Assembly: GCA_017307915.1 (NCBI GenBank)
Contig: JAFKGG010000390.1
Span: 1 to 33,091 of the forward strand
Source: Burkholderiales bacterium
GTDB taxonomy: Bacteria; Pseudomonadota; Gammaproteobacteria; Burkholderiales; Burkholderiaceae_E
Reading direction: 5' to 3'
Length of the DNA stretch: 33,091 nt
The stretch's first letter is position 1. Each line of letters opens with the position of its first letter. Shown piece by piece: positions 9,843 through 17,333 of the stretch. The position numbers were made by a program, and so were the translations under genes. Below the pieces are notes generated by a model. It worked only from the letters and a program-made list of their open reading frames with translations, was not told the origin of the DNA and ran no database searches.

Positions 9843-10797
9843 CCGTCTCGCCGCTGATGCGCCGCGCATTGGGCCAGGCCCCGCTGGCCAGCAACTGTTC
9901 GAGTTCCTGCGCGACGATCTCGTGTACGCGATCGATCGCCAGCGCGCCCTCGTCGCGCCGCGTGCGCACCAGATACATCTTCCAGTTCACCAGCGGCGAG
10001 GTGAACGGCAGCGCCACCAGCAGGCCGGATTCGACCGCATAACTCCACGACGTGTTCAGGCTGAACAGCGTGGTGCCCATGCCGCGCTCGACCAGGCCGC
10101 GGATCGTCGTCGCGCCGTCGGTCTCGTAGACGATGTTCGGCCGGATGCCGTGGCCCGCGCTCAGGCGGTCGACCAGCACGCGCACGTTGTGCGGCTTGCG
10201 CGGCAGGATCAGCGGCAGCACCGCCAGGTCGGCTACCGAGCAGGCGTCGGGCACCGGGCGGCCGAACTGCGCCGCCGCTGCACGTGCCGCGGCAAACAGG
10301 AACAACGGCTCGACCAGGAACGGTTTGACCGAGAAGCCTGAGCCCAGGTCGGCGTTGTAAGTCATCGCGATGTCGGCTTCGCCGCGGATCAGCCAGCCGT
10401 GCACGTTCGACGGCGTGCCTTCCAGCACCTGCAGGTTTACCAGCGGCAGCTCGCGCAGGCAGCGCTCGACCACCGGCGGCGCCAGTAAGCCGCAGGTGCG
10501 CTGCGGCAGCGCGATGCGCACTTCGCCCGACGGCGTCTGGGCGAACGACGACAGATTGCGTTCCATGTCGGCCACTTCGTCGACCAGCCGCCGCGCACGC
10601 ACCAGGAATGCATGCCCGGCCTGCGTCAGCGCCACGCCGCGCGCATGGCGCTCGAGCAGCAGGGCACCCATGCGGTGCTCGAGCCGCTGCACGCGCTTGC
10701 TCAGCGCTGATTGCGCGATGCACAGGTCGGCCGCCGCTTGCGCGAAGCTGCCGTGCTGCGCCACGACGACGAAGGCTCTCAGATCCTCGAAAATCAC
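9823..10797 (-). CDS. LysR-family transcriptional regulator at the 3' end of the extradiol operon
   Basis: 324 residues. The HTH is in HGSFAQAAADLCIAQSALSKRVQRLE, early in the protein, followed by LLLERHARGVALTQAG; the effector domain has PSGEVRIALPQ and GLVERGMGTTLF. The frame stays open upstream to 10929, but there the residues are Arg/Pro-rich and unlike the family. GTG 10797 is preceded by AGGAG with eight-base spacing and starts VIFEDLRAFV, where LysR similarity begins. It lies 40 bp downstream of the flavin reductase on the same strand, so it may be the last cistron of the region C operon and feed back on it. Its last codons lie in a tandem duplication. Confidence 0.88.
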   Translation of the reverse strand: MIFEDLRAFVVVAQHGSFAQAAADLCIAQSALSKRVQRLEHRMGALLLERHARGVALTQAGHAFLVRARRLVDEVADMERNLSSFAQTPSGEVRIALPQRTCGLLAPPVVERCLRELPLVNLQVLEGTPSNVHGWLIRGEADIAMTYNADLGSGFSVKPFLVEPLFLFAAARAAAAQFGRPVPDACSVADLAVLPLILPRKPHNVRVLVDRLSAGHGIRPNIVYETDGATTIRGLVERGMGTTLFSLNTSWSYAVESGLLVALPFTSPLVNWKMYLVRTRRDEGALAIDRVHEIVAQELEQLLASGAWPNARRISGETVAETAA

Positions 10798-10837
10798 GCT
10801 GACCACTCCTGCCTCGGCGAACCGCCAGGAAGGCAGT

Positions 10838-11401
10838 CTACGCGGCCGGCACGGACAGCGCGGGATGTTCCTGAGCGACGGCATAGTGCCCCTGCGTAAA
10901 CAGCAGCGGTTCGCCGTGAAAGCGCGCATAACGCTCGACGCGACCGACGATCAGCAGATGATCGCCGCCGTCGAGCGCTTGTTCGAGCCGGCATTCCAGA
11001 TGCGCCAGGCAACCGGCCAGCAGCGGTGCGCCGTGCCGCCCGGGTGACCAGTCAGCGTCGTTGAACTTGTCGGCGCGGCTGGCGGCGAAGCGGTTCGACA
11101 CGGCAAGCTGCTCGGCCGACAGCACGTTGACGGCGAACCGACCGGCACGGCGAAACAGCGGCAAGCTGGCAGATTCGCGGCGGATCGACCACAGGATGAG
11201 CGGCGGATCGAGCGACAGCGACGCGAACGAATTGACCACGATGCCGGCAAGCTGACCCTCATGCTGCGCCGTCATCACCGCCACGCCGGTGGCGAACTGG
11301 CCCAGGCAGCGACGGAACGCGCGCGCGTCGGCGTGCGGCTCGCCCTGTTCGATCGGGGGCGGCAGGGCGCTCATGCTGATCGAGGGCGGCAGGGCGTTCA
11401 T
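10838..11401 (-). CDS. Flavin reductase (FMN/FAD-binding split-barrel, HpaC-like)
   Basis: 187 residues. The motif RCLGQFATGVAVMTA, then GIVVNSFASLSLDPPLILWSI and GRFAVNVLSAEQ, is the flavin-reductase-like split barrel that supplies reduced flavin to two-component monooxygenases. The likely partner is the hydroxylase gene at 15944-17170 in the same operon. ATG 11401 overlaps the RidA stop as ATGA; a second candidate ATG lies 27 bases downstream at 11374 because the start region is tandemly duplicated. The family core begins after both, so the true start is not decided by homology; coupling favours 11401. A related reductase lies at 22643-23179. Confidence 0.88.
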   Translation of the reverse strand: MNALPPSISMSALPPPIEQGEPHADARAFRRCLGQFATGVAVMTAQHEGQLAGIVVNSFASLSLDPPLILWSIRRESASLPLFRRAGRFAVNVLSAEQLAVSNRFAASRADKFNDADWSPGRHGAPLLAGCLAHLECRLEQALDGGDHLLIVGRVERYARFHGEPLLFTQGHYAVAQEHPALSVPAA

Positions 11402-11404
11402 GCA
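11351..11404. repeat. 27-bp tandem duplication covering the reductase start codon
   Basis: Units 11351-11377 and 11378-11404 match at 24 of 27 positions (GATCGGGGGCGGCAGGGCGC versus GATCGAGGGCGGCAGGGCGT at their starts). Each contains an ATG on the minus strand, giving tandem starts MNALPPSIS and MSALPPPIE nine codons apart. Confidence 0.85.
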
Positions 11405-11847
11405 GCGCTCGTCATGGGCATGCCGGTCGCCGCCTGTGCACGCCCCGTGGCGGGCGCGTCTGCCGCATCGAGCAGCGCCACCAGGTCGCACTGCATCCGC
11501 ATGCTGGCTGGTAGCCGGTCGGAGACGATGACGTGGCGCGCGGGTCGTGACGTCGGGTCAGGAAAGTGTGTTGTCCAGTGCTGGTTGATGAGTTCGCGCG
11601 GTACCTCGGGGTGCAGAAAGAACGTCATCTTCAACACGTGCTCGAAGCCGCCGCCAGCAGCGGCCAGAATACGGCCGACGTTGTCGAACATCAGGCGGCA
11701 TTGCTCGGGCAGCGGCTCGGGCACCTTGCCGGTGAAGCGATCGGTGCCGAACACGGCGCCGGTCATCAGCCAGCGGTCGATCACGCTGGCTGCCGGCACC
11801 GGGTTGTTGCCGTGCGAAAAGCCTTCGATGTAGACGCTGCGGCGCAT
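11398..11847 (-). CDS. RidA-family protein in the extradiol dioxygenase operon
   Basis: 149 residues. RidA-like blocks are AASVIDRWLMTGAVFGTD, QCRLMFDNVGRILAAAGGGFEHVLKMTFFL and SRPARHVIVSDRLP; the Arg near residue 104 is where RidA proteins bind the carboxylate. Family members hydrolyse imines or enamines, and a specialised branch deaminates 2-aminomuconate in ring-cleavage pathways. Placement between a LigB-type dioxygenase and a flavin reductase suggests it removes ammonia from an amino-substituted ring-cleavage product, but this is inference. It is clearly a different branch from the deaminase at 3647-4081. Its stop overlaps the reductase start. Confidence 0.82.
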   Translation of the reverse strand: MRRSVYIEGFSHGNNPVPAASVIDRWLMTGAVFGTDRFTGKVPEPLPEQCRLMFDNVGRILAAAGGGFEHVLKMTFFLHPEVPRELINQHWTTHFPDPTSRPARHVIVSDRLPASMRMQCDLVALLDAADAPATGRAQAATGMPMTSAA

Positions 11848-11889
11848 GTCGGGCTCCGTAGTGGGTGCGTTGAGCTCAGGCGTTGACCA

Positions 11890-12726
11890 TCAGACGGCCA
11901 GCGCCAGCAGCCCATAGCCCGTCAGCATCGGCGCCCAGTAGTGGCGCTGGATGCGCGTGAAGTTCTCGCCGTGCTCATCGAGTGCGCCGCGCATCGCCAG
12001 CCAGATCATCATCTCGACCGATTCGACGCCGCCGCGGAACATGTAGTCCTCGTGGCTGGCTTGGCACAGCGCCTGCGGCGTCTGTTCGAGCAGGTCCATG
12101 AAGCGCTGGTCCCACTGCGGATTGGTCAGGCCGAAATCGGGCCCATGCAACTGGTGCGACAACCCGCCGGTGGCCAGCACCGCCACGCGCGTATCTTGCG
12201 GCCAGGTGCGTATCGCGCGGCCGACCGAGCGGCCGAGCCGGTAGCAGCGTGCCGGCGTGGGCAGCGGCTCGCGCAGCACGTTGACGAAGATCGGCACCAC
12301 GCGCACGCGCCAGGGCGGTTCGGTAAGCAACGGCAGCACCGACATCACGCCATGGTCGAGCTGCATCGCCTGGCAGATCGTCGGGTCGAACTCGTCGCGC
12401 AGCAGATGCTCGGCCAGATGCCAGCCAAGCTCGACGTCGCCGGGCACCGGCGGCAATGGCCGCGGTCCGCTGCCTTCGTCGGCTACCGGCATGCTGTCGT
12501 CGATGCCCAGCGCGAAGGTCGGGTAGGCGCCGAACTGGAAGTGGTTCAGGTGGTCGTTGTAGAACACGACCAGCGTCTGAACCTGCTGCTCGGCCAGCCA
12601 CGCGCGCACCGGTGCGTAGGCGTCGAAGAACGGCTTCCATTCAGGCCGCTGCTGATGCTCGGCGTCGGCCGCGTGCGCGATCGACGGGGCGTGCGACGAA
12701 CCGATGCCGCCGATCAGAATTCCCAT
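11890..12726 (-). CDS. Class III extradiol ring-cleavage dioxygenase, beta (catalytic) subunit, LigB-like
   Basis: 278 residues. Iron ligands are recognisable at His12 (IGSSHAPS), His59 (YNDHLNHF) and Glu238 (GVESVEMMIW), and the catalytic base at His191 (GGLSHQLHG). These track Sphingobium LigB His12, His61, Glu242 and His195 with small offsets. LigB-type enzymes cleave protocatechuate, gallate or related o-diphenols and aminophenols next to the hydroxyls. The actual substrate is not set by these residues. Its ATG lies inside the end of the LigA-like gene (13-bp overlap), as expected for two subunits made together. RidA, aldolase and hydroxylase genes surround it. Confidence 0.92.
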   Translation of the reverse strand: MGILIGGIGSSHAPSIAHAADAEHQQRPEWKPFFDAYAPVRAWLAEQQVQTLVVFYNDHLNHFQFGAYPTFALGIDDSMPVADEGSGPRPLPPVPGDVELGWHLAEHLLRDEFDPTICQAMQLDHGVMSVLPLLTEPPWRVRVVPIFVNVLREPLPTPARCYRLGRSVGRAIRTWPQDTRVAVLATGGLSHQLHGPDFGLTNPQWDQRFMDLLEQTPQALCQASHEDYMFRGGVESVEMMIWLAMRGALDEHGENFTRIQRHYWAPMLTGYGLLALAV

Positions 12727-13145
12727 GCTTGTCCCCGGTTGGCGGCGCGCCGTTCGGCGATGAACTCGGCGGCGCTCTGGCCGCGTCCTTTGGCACCGCG
12801 TTCGATGATCGTGGTGCCCAGCGCGAAGCTGGCCTTGCCCAGCGCGACATTTGACGCGCCGTAGTCGAGCAAGGCGTCGTAGTCGCGCCGGCGCAGCAGG
12901 TCGCGCTCGTGCTCGCTCAGGCCGTATTCGGCCATGCAGCGCTCCGGATCGGCCGCGAACGCCGCCCGCTGCCGGGGCTCGCGCATGCTGGTCAGGAAGC
13001 CGTTCAATCTGAAGCCGCGTTGCGCGCGCGCCGGCGTGAAGCGGCAGGTGCCGCGGATCGCGACGCGCGGGCCGAGGATCGAATCCAGGTCGCCGGCCGA
13101 TGCCGGATCGCAGCCGGCCTTGCCGGCGGGGTCGTCGCTCACCAT
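12714..13145 (-). CDS. Extradiol dioxygenase alpha (small) subunit, LigA-like
   Basis: 143 residues. The block RGFRLNGFLTSMREPRQRAAF followed by an acidic helix and RRRDYDALLDYGASN matches the LigA subunit of protocatechuate 4,5-dioxygenase, which caps the active site of the catalytic subunit. ATG 13145 has GGAG five bases upstream; the frame is open further but without family similarity. It overlaps the LigB-like gene by 13 bp, so the pair is coupled. The C-terminal GQAWEF end differs from the glycine-rich tail I recall for LigA, suggesting a distinct substrate pocket. Confidence 0.86.
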   Translation of the reverse strand: MVSDDPAGKAGCDPASAGDLDSILGPRVAIRGTCRFTPARAQRGFRLNGFLTSMREPRQRAAFAADPERCMAEYGLSEHERDLLRRRDYDALLDYGASNVALGKASFALGTTIIERGAKGRGQSAAEFIAERRAANRGQAWEF

Positions 13146-13168
13146 TGCTACTCCATGCTCCGGACGAA

Positions 13169-13924
13169 TCAGTCGTTCAGGCTGCGGATCAGCCCGGCAG
13201 CCGCTTTGGCGAACAGCGAGGCGTCGTTGCTCACCATCACGAAGGCAAAGCCGCGATCGCGGCATTGGCGCGCAGCTGCGGCGTCGCCGACTGCCGTGCC
13301 GCAGGGCACACCCAATCGCCGGCAGGTGGCCAGCAGTGCATCGATCAGCGCAGCGTTGTCGGGGTGGCTGGCCGGCTTGCCGGTAGCTAATGCCAGATCG
13401 CCGGGGCCGACGAAGGCAGCATTCACGCCGGGCACCGACAGGATCTGCTCGGCCTGGCGCAGCGCCTCGGCGTCTTCGAGCTGCGCGCCGCGGAACACCG
13501 ACGAATTGCCGTGCGCGACGTAATCAGCGGTGCTCTTCAGGCCCCAATGGCCGGCGCGCGAGGTGATGCCCAGCCCACGCCAACCCAGCGGAGTGAACAG
13601 CATGCCGTCGACGGCGCGGCGCGCTTCATCGGCCGAGCGCACGCGCGGGATCAGCACGCCGTCGGCGCCGCTGTCGAGAATGCGCTGCACGTCGGCGCCG
13701 TTGGCATCGGGCAGGCGCACCAGTGCGCTCATGCCGAAGCCTTGCGCGCCGACGATGCAGCGATAGGCGCTGTCGAAGGTGTGCGGCGCATGCTCCATAT
13801 CGATGACGATGAAGTCGAAGCCGGCCAGCGCCAGCATCTCCAGTGTCTCGAGGGTACCGAGCTTGACCCAGGTACCGAAGCGGCAGGTGCCCGGCTGCGC
13901 GAGTTTGTGCAGGAAATTGGCCAT
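13169..13924 (-). CDS. HpcH/HpaI-family aldolase
   Basis: 251 residues, normal for the family. Hallmarks are FGTWVKLGT, the catalytic and metal region FDFIVIDMEHAPHTFD (residues about 37-52), QRILDSGADGVLIPRVRSADEA, and INAAFVGPGDLAL-like VNAAFVGPGDLAL. These enzymes cleave 4-hydroxy-2-oxo acids to pyruvate plus an aldehyde or oxo acid, with a divalent metal. In this operon it would be the terminal step after ring cleavage and hydration. A dedicated hydratase or isomerase is not seen, so the route between LigAB and this aldolase is incomplete here or uses genes elsewhere. Confidence 0.9.
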   Translation of the reverse strand: MANFLHKLAQPGTCRFGTWVKLGTLETLEMLALAGFDFIVIDMEHAPHTFDSAYRCIVGAQGFGMSALVRLPDANGADVQRILDSGADGVLIPRVRSADEARRAVDGMLFTPLGWRGLGITSRAGHWGLKSTADYVAHGNSSVFRGAQLEDAEALRQAEQILSVPGVNAAFVGPGDLALATGKPASHPDNAALIDALLATCRRLGVPCGTAVGDAAAARQCRDRGFAFVMVSNDASLFAKAAAGLIRSLND

Positions 13925-13939
13925 CGGCGTGCCTGTGCT

Positions 13940-14827
13940 CTATGCCAGCGCGGCCGGAGCGGCAGCGTCGCGCAGCCGTTCGGGCAATGGATACTCATCG
14001 GCGTTGCACACCAGGCCCGGTTTGAGCGAGAAGTCGTCGCGCGGCGGCGCAAAGATGTCGACCAGCCGCATGCCCGAGGTGCCGATCGATTGCGAGGTGT
14101 GCACGATCTTCGGCGGGATCACGATCAGCGACGGCGAGTCGACCTCTTCATGAGTGTCGTCGCGCCAGCGCGTCATGTCGGGTGTCCACGGATAACGCAG
14201 GTGATGCACGTAGCGGCCGCGCACCGCCAGCGAACCCTGTTCGAAATCGATGTGCGAATGCGGCGTCATCTTGCGGACGTCGCGCGGTGCCTTGTTCGGC
14301 AGGAACACGTTGAGCATCAGATTGCTGCTGCGAAACAGCCGCATCGTCGTGTCGCTGCGCACGTAGTCGGCCAGCCGGTAGTGGCGCAGCCGGTAGCCGT
14401 CGGCCGGCGCCGGCCATGATTCAAGCGGTGCCACGTCGGTGATGTCCGCGTCATAGTCGGCGGCGTTCTCGGCCTGCGCCAGCAGGTCGGCGCAGCGTCG
14501 GCTGAACACGCGGTACAGCCAGCCGCCGTCGAGCACGGTGATGCGGCTGTCGCCGGGCGGCACGATGCTCAGGCTGTCGCCGGCCGATTCGACGCGCTCG
14601 CCGCCGGCTTCGATGCGCGCAGGCAGCGCTTCGGGCAGCAGCAGCATGTATTCGTCGCTTTGTTGCGCGGCAGGGCGGTTCAGCACGGCACCGGCGCTGG
14701 CCTGCGTGGCGACGACGACGAAGTTCGTGCCGCGGGTGATCCAGTGTCGCGTGCCGTCGGCGTCGCTGCGCAGCGGCGGCTGTTCGTAATAGCGGGCCGT
14801 ATAGGCCGGCCGGGCGGGCTCGCTCAT
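13940..14827 (-). CDS. Cupin-domain protein, probably bicupin, function unknown
   Basis: 295 residues. The C-terminal half has a full cupin metal motif: MTPHSHIDFEQGSLAVRG (His-X-His and Glu) followed by SLIVIPPKIVHTSQSIG (second-motif His). The N-terminal half (DEYMLLLPEALPARI ... AGDSLSIVPPGDSRI) looks like a cupin barrel that lacks the histidines, so a degenerate first domain is likely. It lies 15 bp upstream of the aldolase start in the same operon. It could be a ring-cleavage dioxygenase, an isomerase/tautomerase for the cleavage product, or a sensor; I do not recognise a named family. The long middle segment (residues about 125-170) is acidic and aromatic-rich. Confidence 0.7.
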   Translation of the reverse strand: MSEPARPAYTARYYEQPPLRSDADGTRHWITRGTNFVVVATQASAGAVLNRPAAQQSDEYMLLLPEALPARIEAGGERVESAGDSLSIVPPGDSRITVLDGGWLYRVFSRRCADLLAQAENAADYDADITDVAPLESWPAPADGYRLRHYRLADYVRSDTTMRLFRSSNLMLNVFLPNKAPRDVRKMTPHSHIDFEQGSLAVRGRYVHHLRYPWTPDMTRWRDDTHEEVDSPSLIVIPPKIVHTSQSIGTSGMRLVDIFAPPRDDFSLKPGLVCNADEYPLPERLRDAAAPAALA

Positions 14828-14873
14828 CGGGCGTCCTTTGATCGTTTGGTCGGATCGGCGGTGTGGCCGCGGC

Positions 14874-15887
14874 TCAATCCATCGACAGGCCGATGAGCTT
14901 GACGATCTCGCCGGTGCTCTTGATCTCGCGTTCCATGTGCGACTGCATCTCGGCCGGCGTGCTGCCGGTCCATTCGGCGCCGGAACCGGCGTTGTTGATC
15001 CAGGCTACCGCTTCGTTCGATTTCAGCGCCGCGAGGAACGCAGCATTGAGCCTGGCTACGACCGCGGGCGGCGTCTTGGCCGGCGCCACCACGCCTTGCC
15101 AGTATTCCGACGCAAAGCCGGTCAGGCCGGCCTGCGCGACGGTCGGCAGGTTCGGCATCATCGGATTGCGTTTGGTGCCGGATACCGCCAGCGCAGTGAT
15201 CTTGCCGCTGTCGGCCTGCGGTTTGACGACGCGTGCGCCGGCGAACATCAGGTTCAGCGAGCCGCCGATCAGATCCGACAGCGCCGGCGCTTCGCCCTTG
15301 TACGGCACGTGCTGGATCGACAGGCCGCCGGCGCGCAGCTTGAACGCCTCCATCGCCAAGTGGTGCGGCGTGCCGTTGCCGGGCGTGCCATACGACAGCT
15401 TGTTCGGATTGCTGCGCGCATAGGCGATGAGCTGGCCGACGTCCTTGACGCCGAGTTCATTGGAAGCGATCAGCACCAGCGCGCCCTTGACCGTCAGCGT
15501 GACCGGCGCGAAGCTGGTCAACGGGTCGTAGGGCAGCTTCTTGTAGACGTGCGGATTCAACGCGAAAGTCGCGTTGTCGCCCCACAGCAGCGTGTAGCCG
15601 TCGGCAGCCGCCTTGGCCACTTCGGCGGCGCCGACCACGGTGCCGGCGCCGGGCCGGTTGTCGACCACGATCGGCTGGCCCAGCGATTCGCCGGCCAGCT
15701 TGGCCAGTTGCCGCGCCAGGATGTCGGTGCCGCCGCCGGCGGCGTAGGGCACGACGAGGCGGATCGGGCGGTTCGGGTAAGCGGCTTCCTGCGCCTGGGC
15801 CTGCGATTGCAGCGGCAGCAGCGCCATCGCGGTGGCCATCAGCGCTGCGGTGCGCAGCGCGGTGCGGCGTTTGCTCATCTGGGTCAT
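14874..15887 (-). CDS. Bug/TctC-family periplasmic solute-binding protein (extradiol operon)
   Basis: 337 residues from ATG 15887. The frame is open further, to 15947, but AGGAGA followed by CAAGCAAC places the ribosome at 15887. The signal peptide SKRRTALRTAALMATAMALL ends near SQAQAQEA. Core motifs are RLVVPYAAGGGTDILARQ, NRPGAGTVVGAAEVAKAAADGYTLL, IQHVPYKGEAPALSDLIGGSL and MPNLPTVAQAGLTGF. It probably captures the aromatic acid handled by this operon; no TctA/B genes are nearby. It sits between the hydroxylase and the cupin gene. Confidence 0.93.
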   Translation of the reverse strand: MTQMSKRRTALRTAALMATAMALLPLQSQAQAQEAAYPNRPIRLVVPYAAGGGTDILARQLAKLAGESLGQPIVVDNRPGAGTVVGAAEVAKAAADGYTLLWGDNATFALNPHVYKKLPYDPLTSFAPVTLTVKGALVLIASNELGVKDVGQLIAYARSNPNKLSYGTPGNGTPHHLAMEAFKLRAGGLSIQHVPYKGEAPALSDLIGGSLNLMFAGARVVKPQADSGKITALAVSGTKRNPMMPNLPTVAQAGLTGFASEYWQGVVAPAKTPPAVVARLNAAFLAALKSNEAVAWINNAGSGAEWTGSTPAEMQSHMEREIKSTGEIVKLIGLSMD

Positions 15888-15943
15888 GTTGCTTGTCTCC
15901 TGTTTGGGATTGTGATGTTCGAATCGGTCCGGCAAGCGATCGT

Positions 15944-17170
15944 TCATGCGTAGTAGTTGCGCGCCGCGTTCTCGTCGCCCAGCAGCGTGCCGGCCCAGGC
16001 GTTGGCGTGCAGTTGATAGTTGTTCAGTTGATGGGTCTGGATCGCCATCAGGTCATTCAGATAGCGGCCGAATTCCTGGCTTTCATAGATCGCGTTGCCA
16101 CCCGAGATCCGGTACAGCTCGGCGGCGTGGCGCGCGCAGCGCGGCGGAATCTGCGCGCCCTGAAAACGGAACTGGCGGCGCGCATCGATCGGCACCGGCA
16201 GGCCGCCTTCGGCCTCGGCGATGACGCGCGCGTAGTTCTTGTAGACCTGGCTCTTCATCTCTTCGATGTGCGAGAAGCATTCGGCCACCGCCAGCGTGGC
16301 GGCCGGATTCTGCCCGATGTGCTGGCCGTGCCGCGACACCTTGTTGGCGTTGAAGTCGATGAAGGCCTGCACCATCCCCTTCAGTGCACCCAGTGCACTG
16401 GGCGCCTGCGTGGCGCGCGAGAAGATCTGGAAGAACGGCAGGCGGTACAGAAGGCCGTCGTTGCGGCGCAGGCCCGGCGCCGTGTTGGTCAGCACCTGTT
16501 CCCATTTCAGCGTGCGATGTTCGGGAACGAAGGCGTCTTTCACGATCACGTCGTTGCTGCCGGTGGCACGCAGCCCGTGCACGTCCCAGTTCGGCACGAT
16601 CTGATAATCGGCGCGCGGCAGCAGGAAAGTGTAGGTGGGCAGGCCCGACATGCGTGCGGTGGCGGTGTTCTCTTCGCCTTCGACGTTGGCGCCGAGGAAG
16701 GTCCACGCGCAATGGTCGCCGCCGCTGGAAAACGACCAGCGGCCATTCAGGATGAAACCGCCGTCGACGCGCACCGCCTTGCCCGGCGCATACGGCGAGC
16801 TGATCAGTGTCTTCGGATTGCTGCCCCAGACTTCTTCCTGGGCGCGTTCGTCGAAGAACGCCAGATGATAGGAATGGATGCCCACCACGCCGACCACCCA
16901 GCCCACCGAGGCATCGGCTTCGGACAGGATGGTTGCCACTTCGAACGATTCGATCGGTGTGGTCTCGCCGCCGCTCCAGCGGCGTGGCTGCAGCATCTGG
17001 AAGAAGCCGGCGTCCTGCAGATCGGCCACCGTCTCGTCGAAGATCTTCGGGTGCTGCCATTGCTTGCGCGCGCGCGCCTTGAGCACCGGCACCAGTTCGC
17101 GGGCGCGCCGCACGTAGGTCGACTTGCTGAAGTCGCCGCGCAGGAAATCATTGACCAGGTTGCTGACCAT
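15944..17170 (-). CDS. Flavin-dependent monooxygenase, acyl-CoA-dehydrogenase fold (group D, HsaA/HpaH C2-like)
   Basis: 408 residues. The three-part acyl-CoA dehydrogenase layout is visible: helical N-terminal domain with ETVADLQDAGFFQMLQPRRW and DASVGWVVGVVGIHSYHLAFF, a beta domain with VDGGFILNGRWSFSSGGDHC and GLRATGSNDVIVKDAFVPEHR, and a helical C-terminal domain ending in QLHANAWAG. The SGGDHCAW segment and the absence of the usual acyl-CoA dehydrogenase catalytic Glu context favour an oxygenase of the HsaA / p-hydroxyphenylacetate hydroxylase type, which uses reduced flavin from a separate reductase (gene at 10838-11401). Likely role: ortho-hydroxylation of a phenol to supply the LigAB-type ring cleaver. 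It is the first structural gene of the operon. Confidence 0.87.
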   Translation of the reverse strand: MVSNLVNDFLRGDFSKSTYVRRARELVPVLKARARKQWQHPKIFDETVADLQDAGFFQMLQPRRWSGGETTPIESFEVATILSEADASVGWVVGVVGIHSYHLAFFDERAQEEVWGSNPKTLISSPYAPGKAVRVDGGFILNGRWSFSSGGDHCAWTFLGANVEGEENTATARMSGLPTYTFLLPRADYQIVPNWDVHGLRATGSNDVIVKDAFVPEHRTLKWEQVLTNTAPGLRRNDGLLYRLPFFQIFSRATQAPSALGALKGMVQAFIDFNANKVSRHGQHIGQNPAATLAVAECFSHIEEMKSQVYKNYARVIAEAEGGLPVPIDARRQFRFQGAQIPPRCARHAAELYRISGGNAIYESQEFGRYLNDLMAIQTHQLNNYQLHANAWAGTLLGDENAARNYYA

Positions 17171-17333
17171 CGCTTTTCATCCGTTGTACTGCATGAACGA
17201 TGGCGGATTAGACCAATCGACGCGAGGCGCGGAAAGAAGGAATGGGAGATTCCAGCCATCTCGAAATTAGAAGGCTGCTGGGATTCTGCGAGCCTGGAGT
17301 CGGCGTGGCGTGAGCGTAGACCTGGGCGGCGCC
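17171..17333 (-). promoter_or_regulatory. Upstream region of the extradiol operon
   Basis: 163 bp between the hydroxylase start and the stop of the upstream LysR gene. GGAAT-N5-ATTCC at 17239-17253 is a 15-bp palindrome about 70 bp before the hydroxylase ATG and is the best operator candidate. No clear -35/-10 pair could be assigned. Confidence 0.35.

Noticed and set aside
10798-10929. Extended ATG start for the LysR gene at 9823-10797
   Set aside because: The extra residues are Arg/Pro/Cys-rich and overlap the flavin reductase; an SD-supported GTG at 10797 matches where LysR similarity begins.
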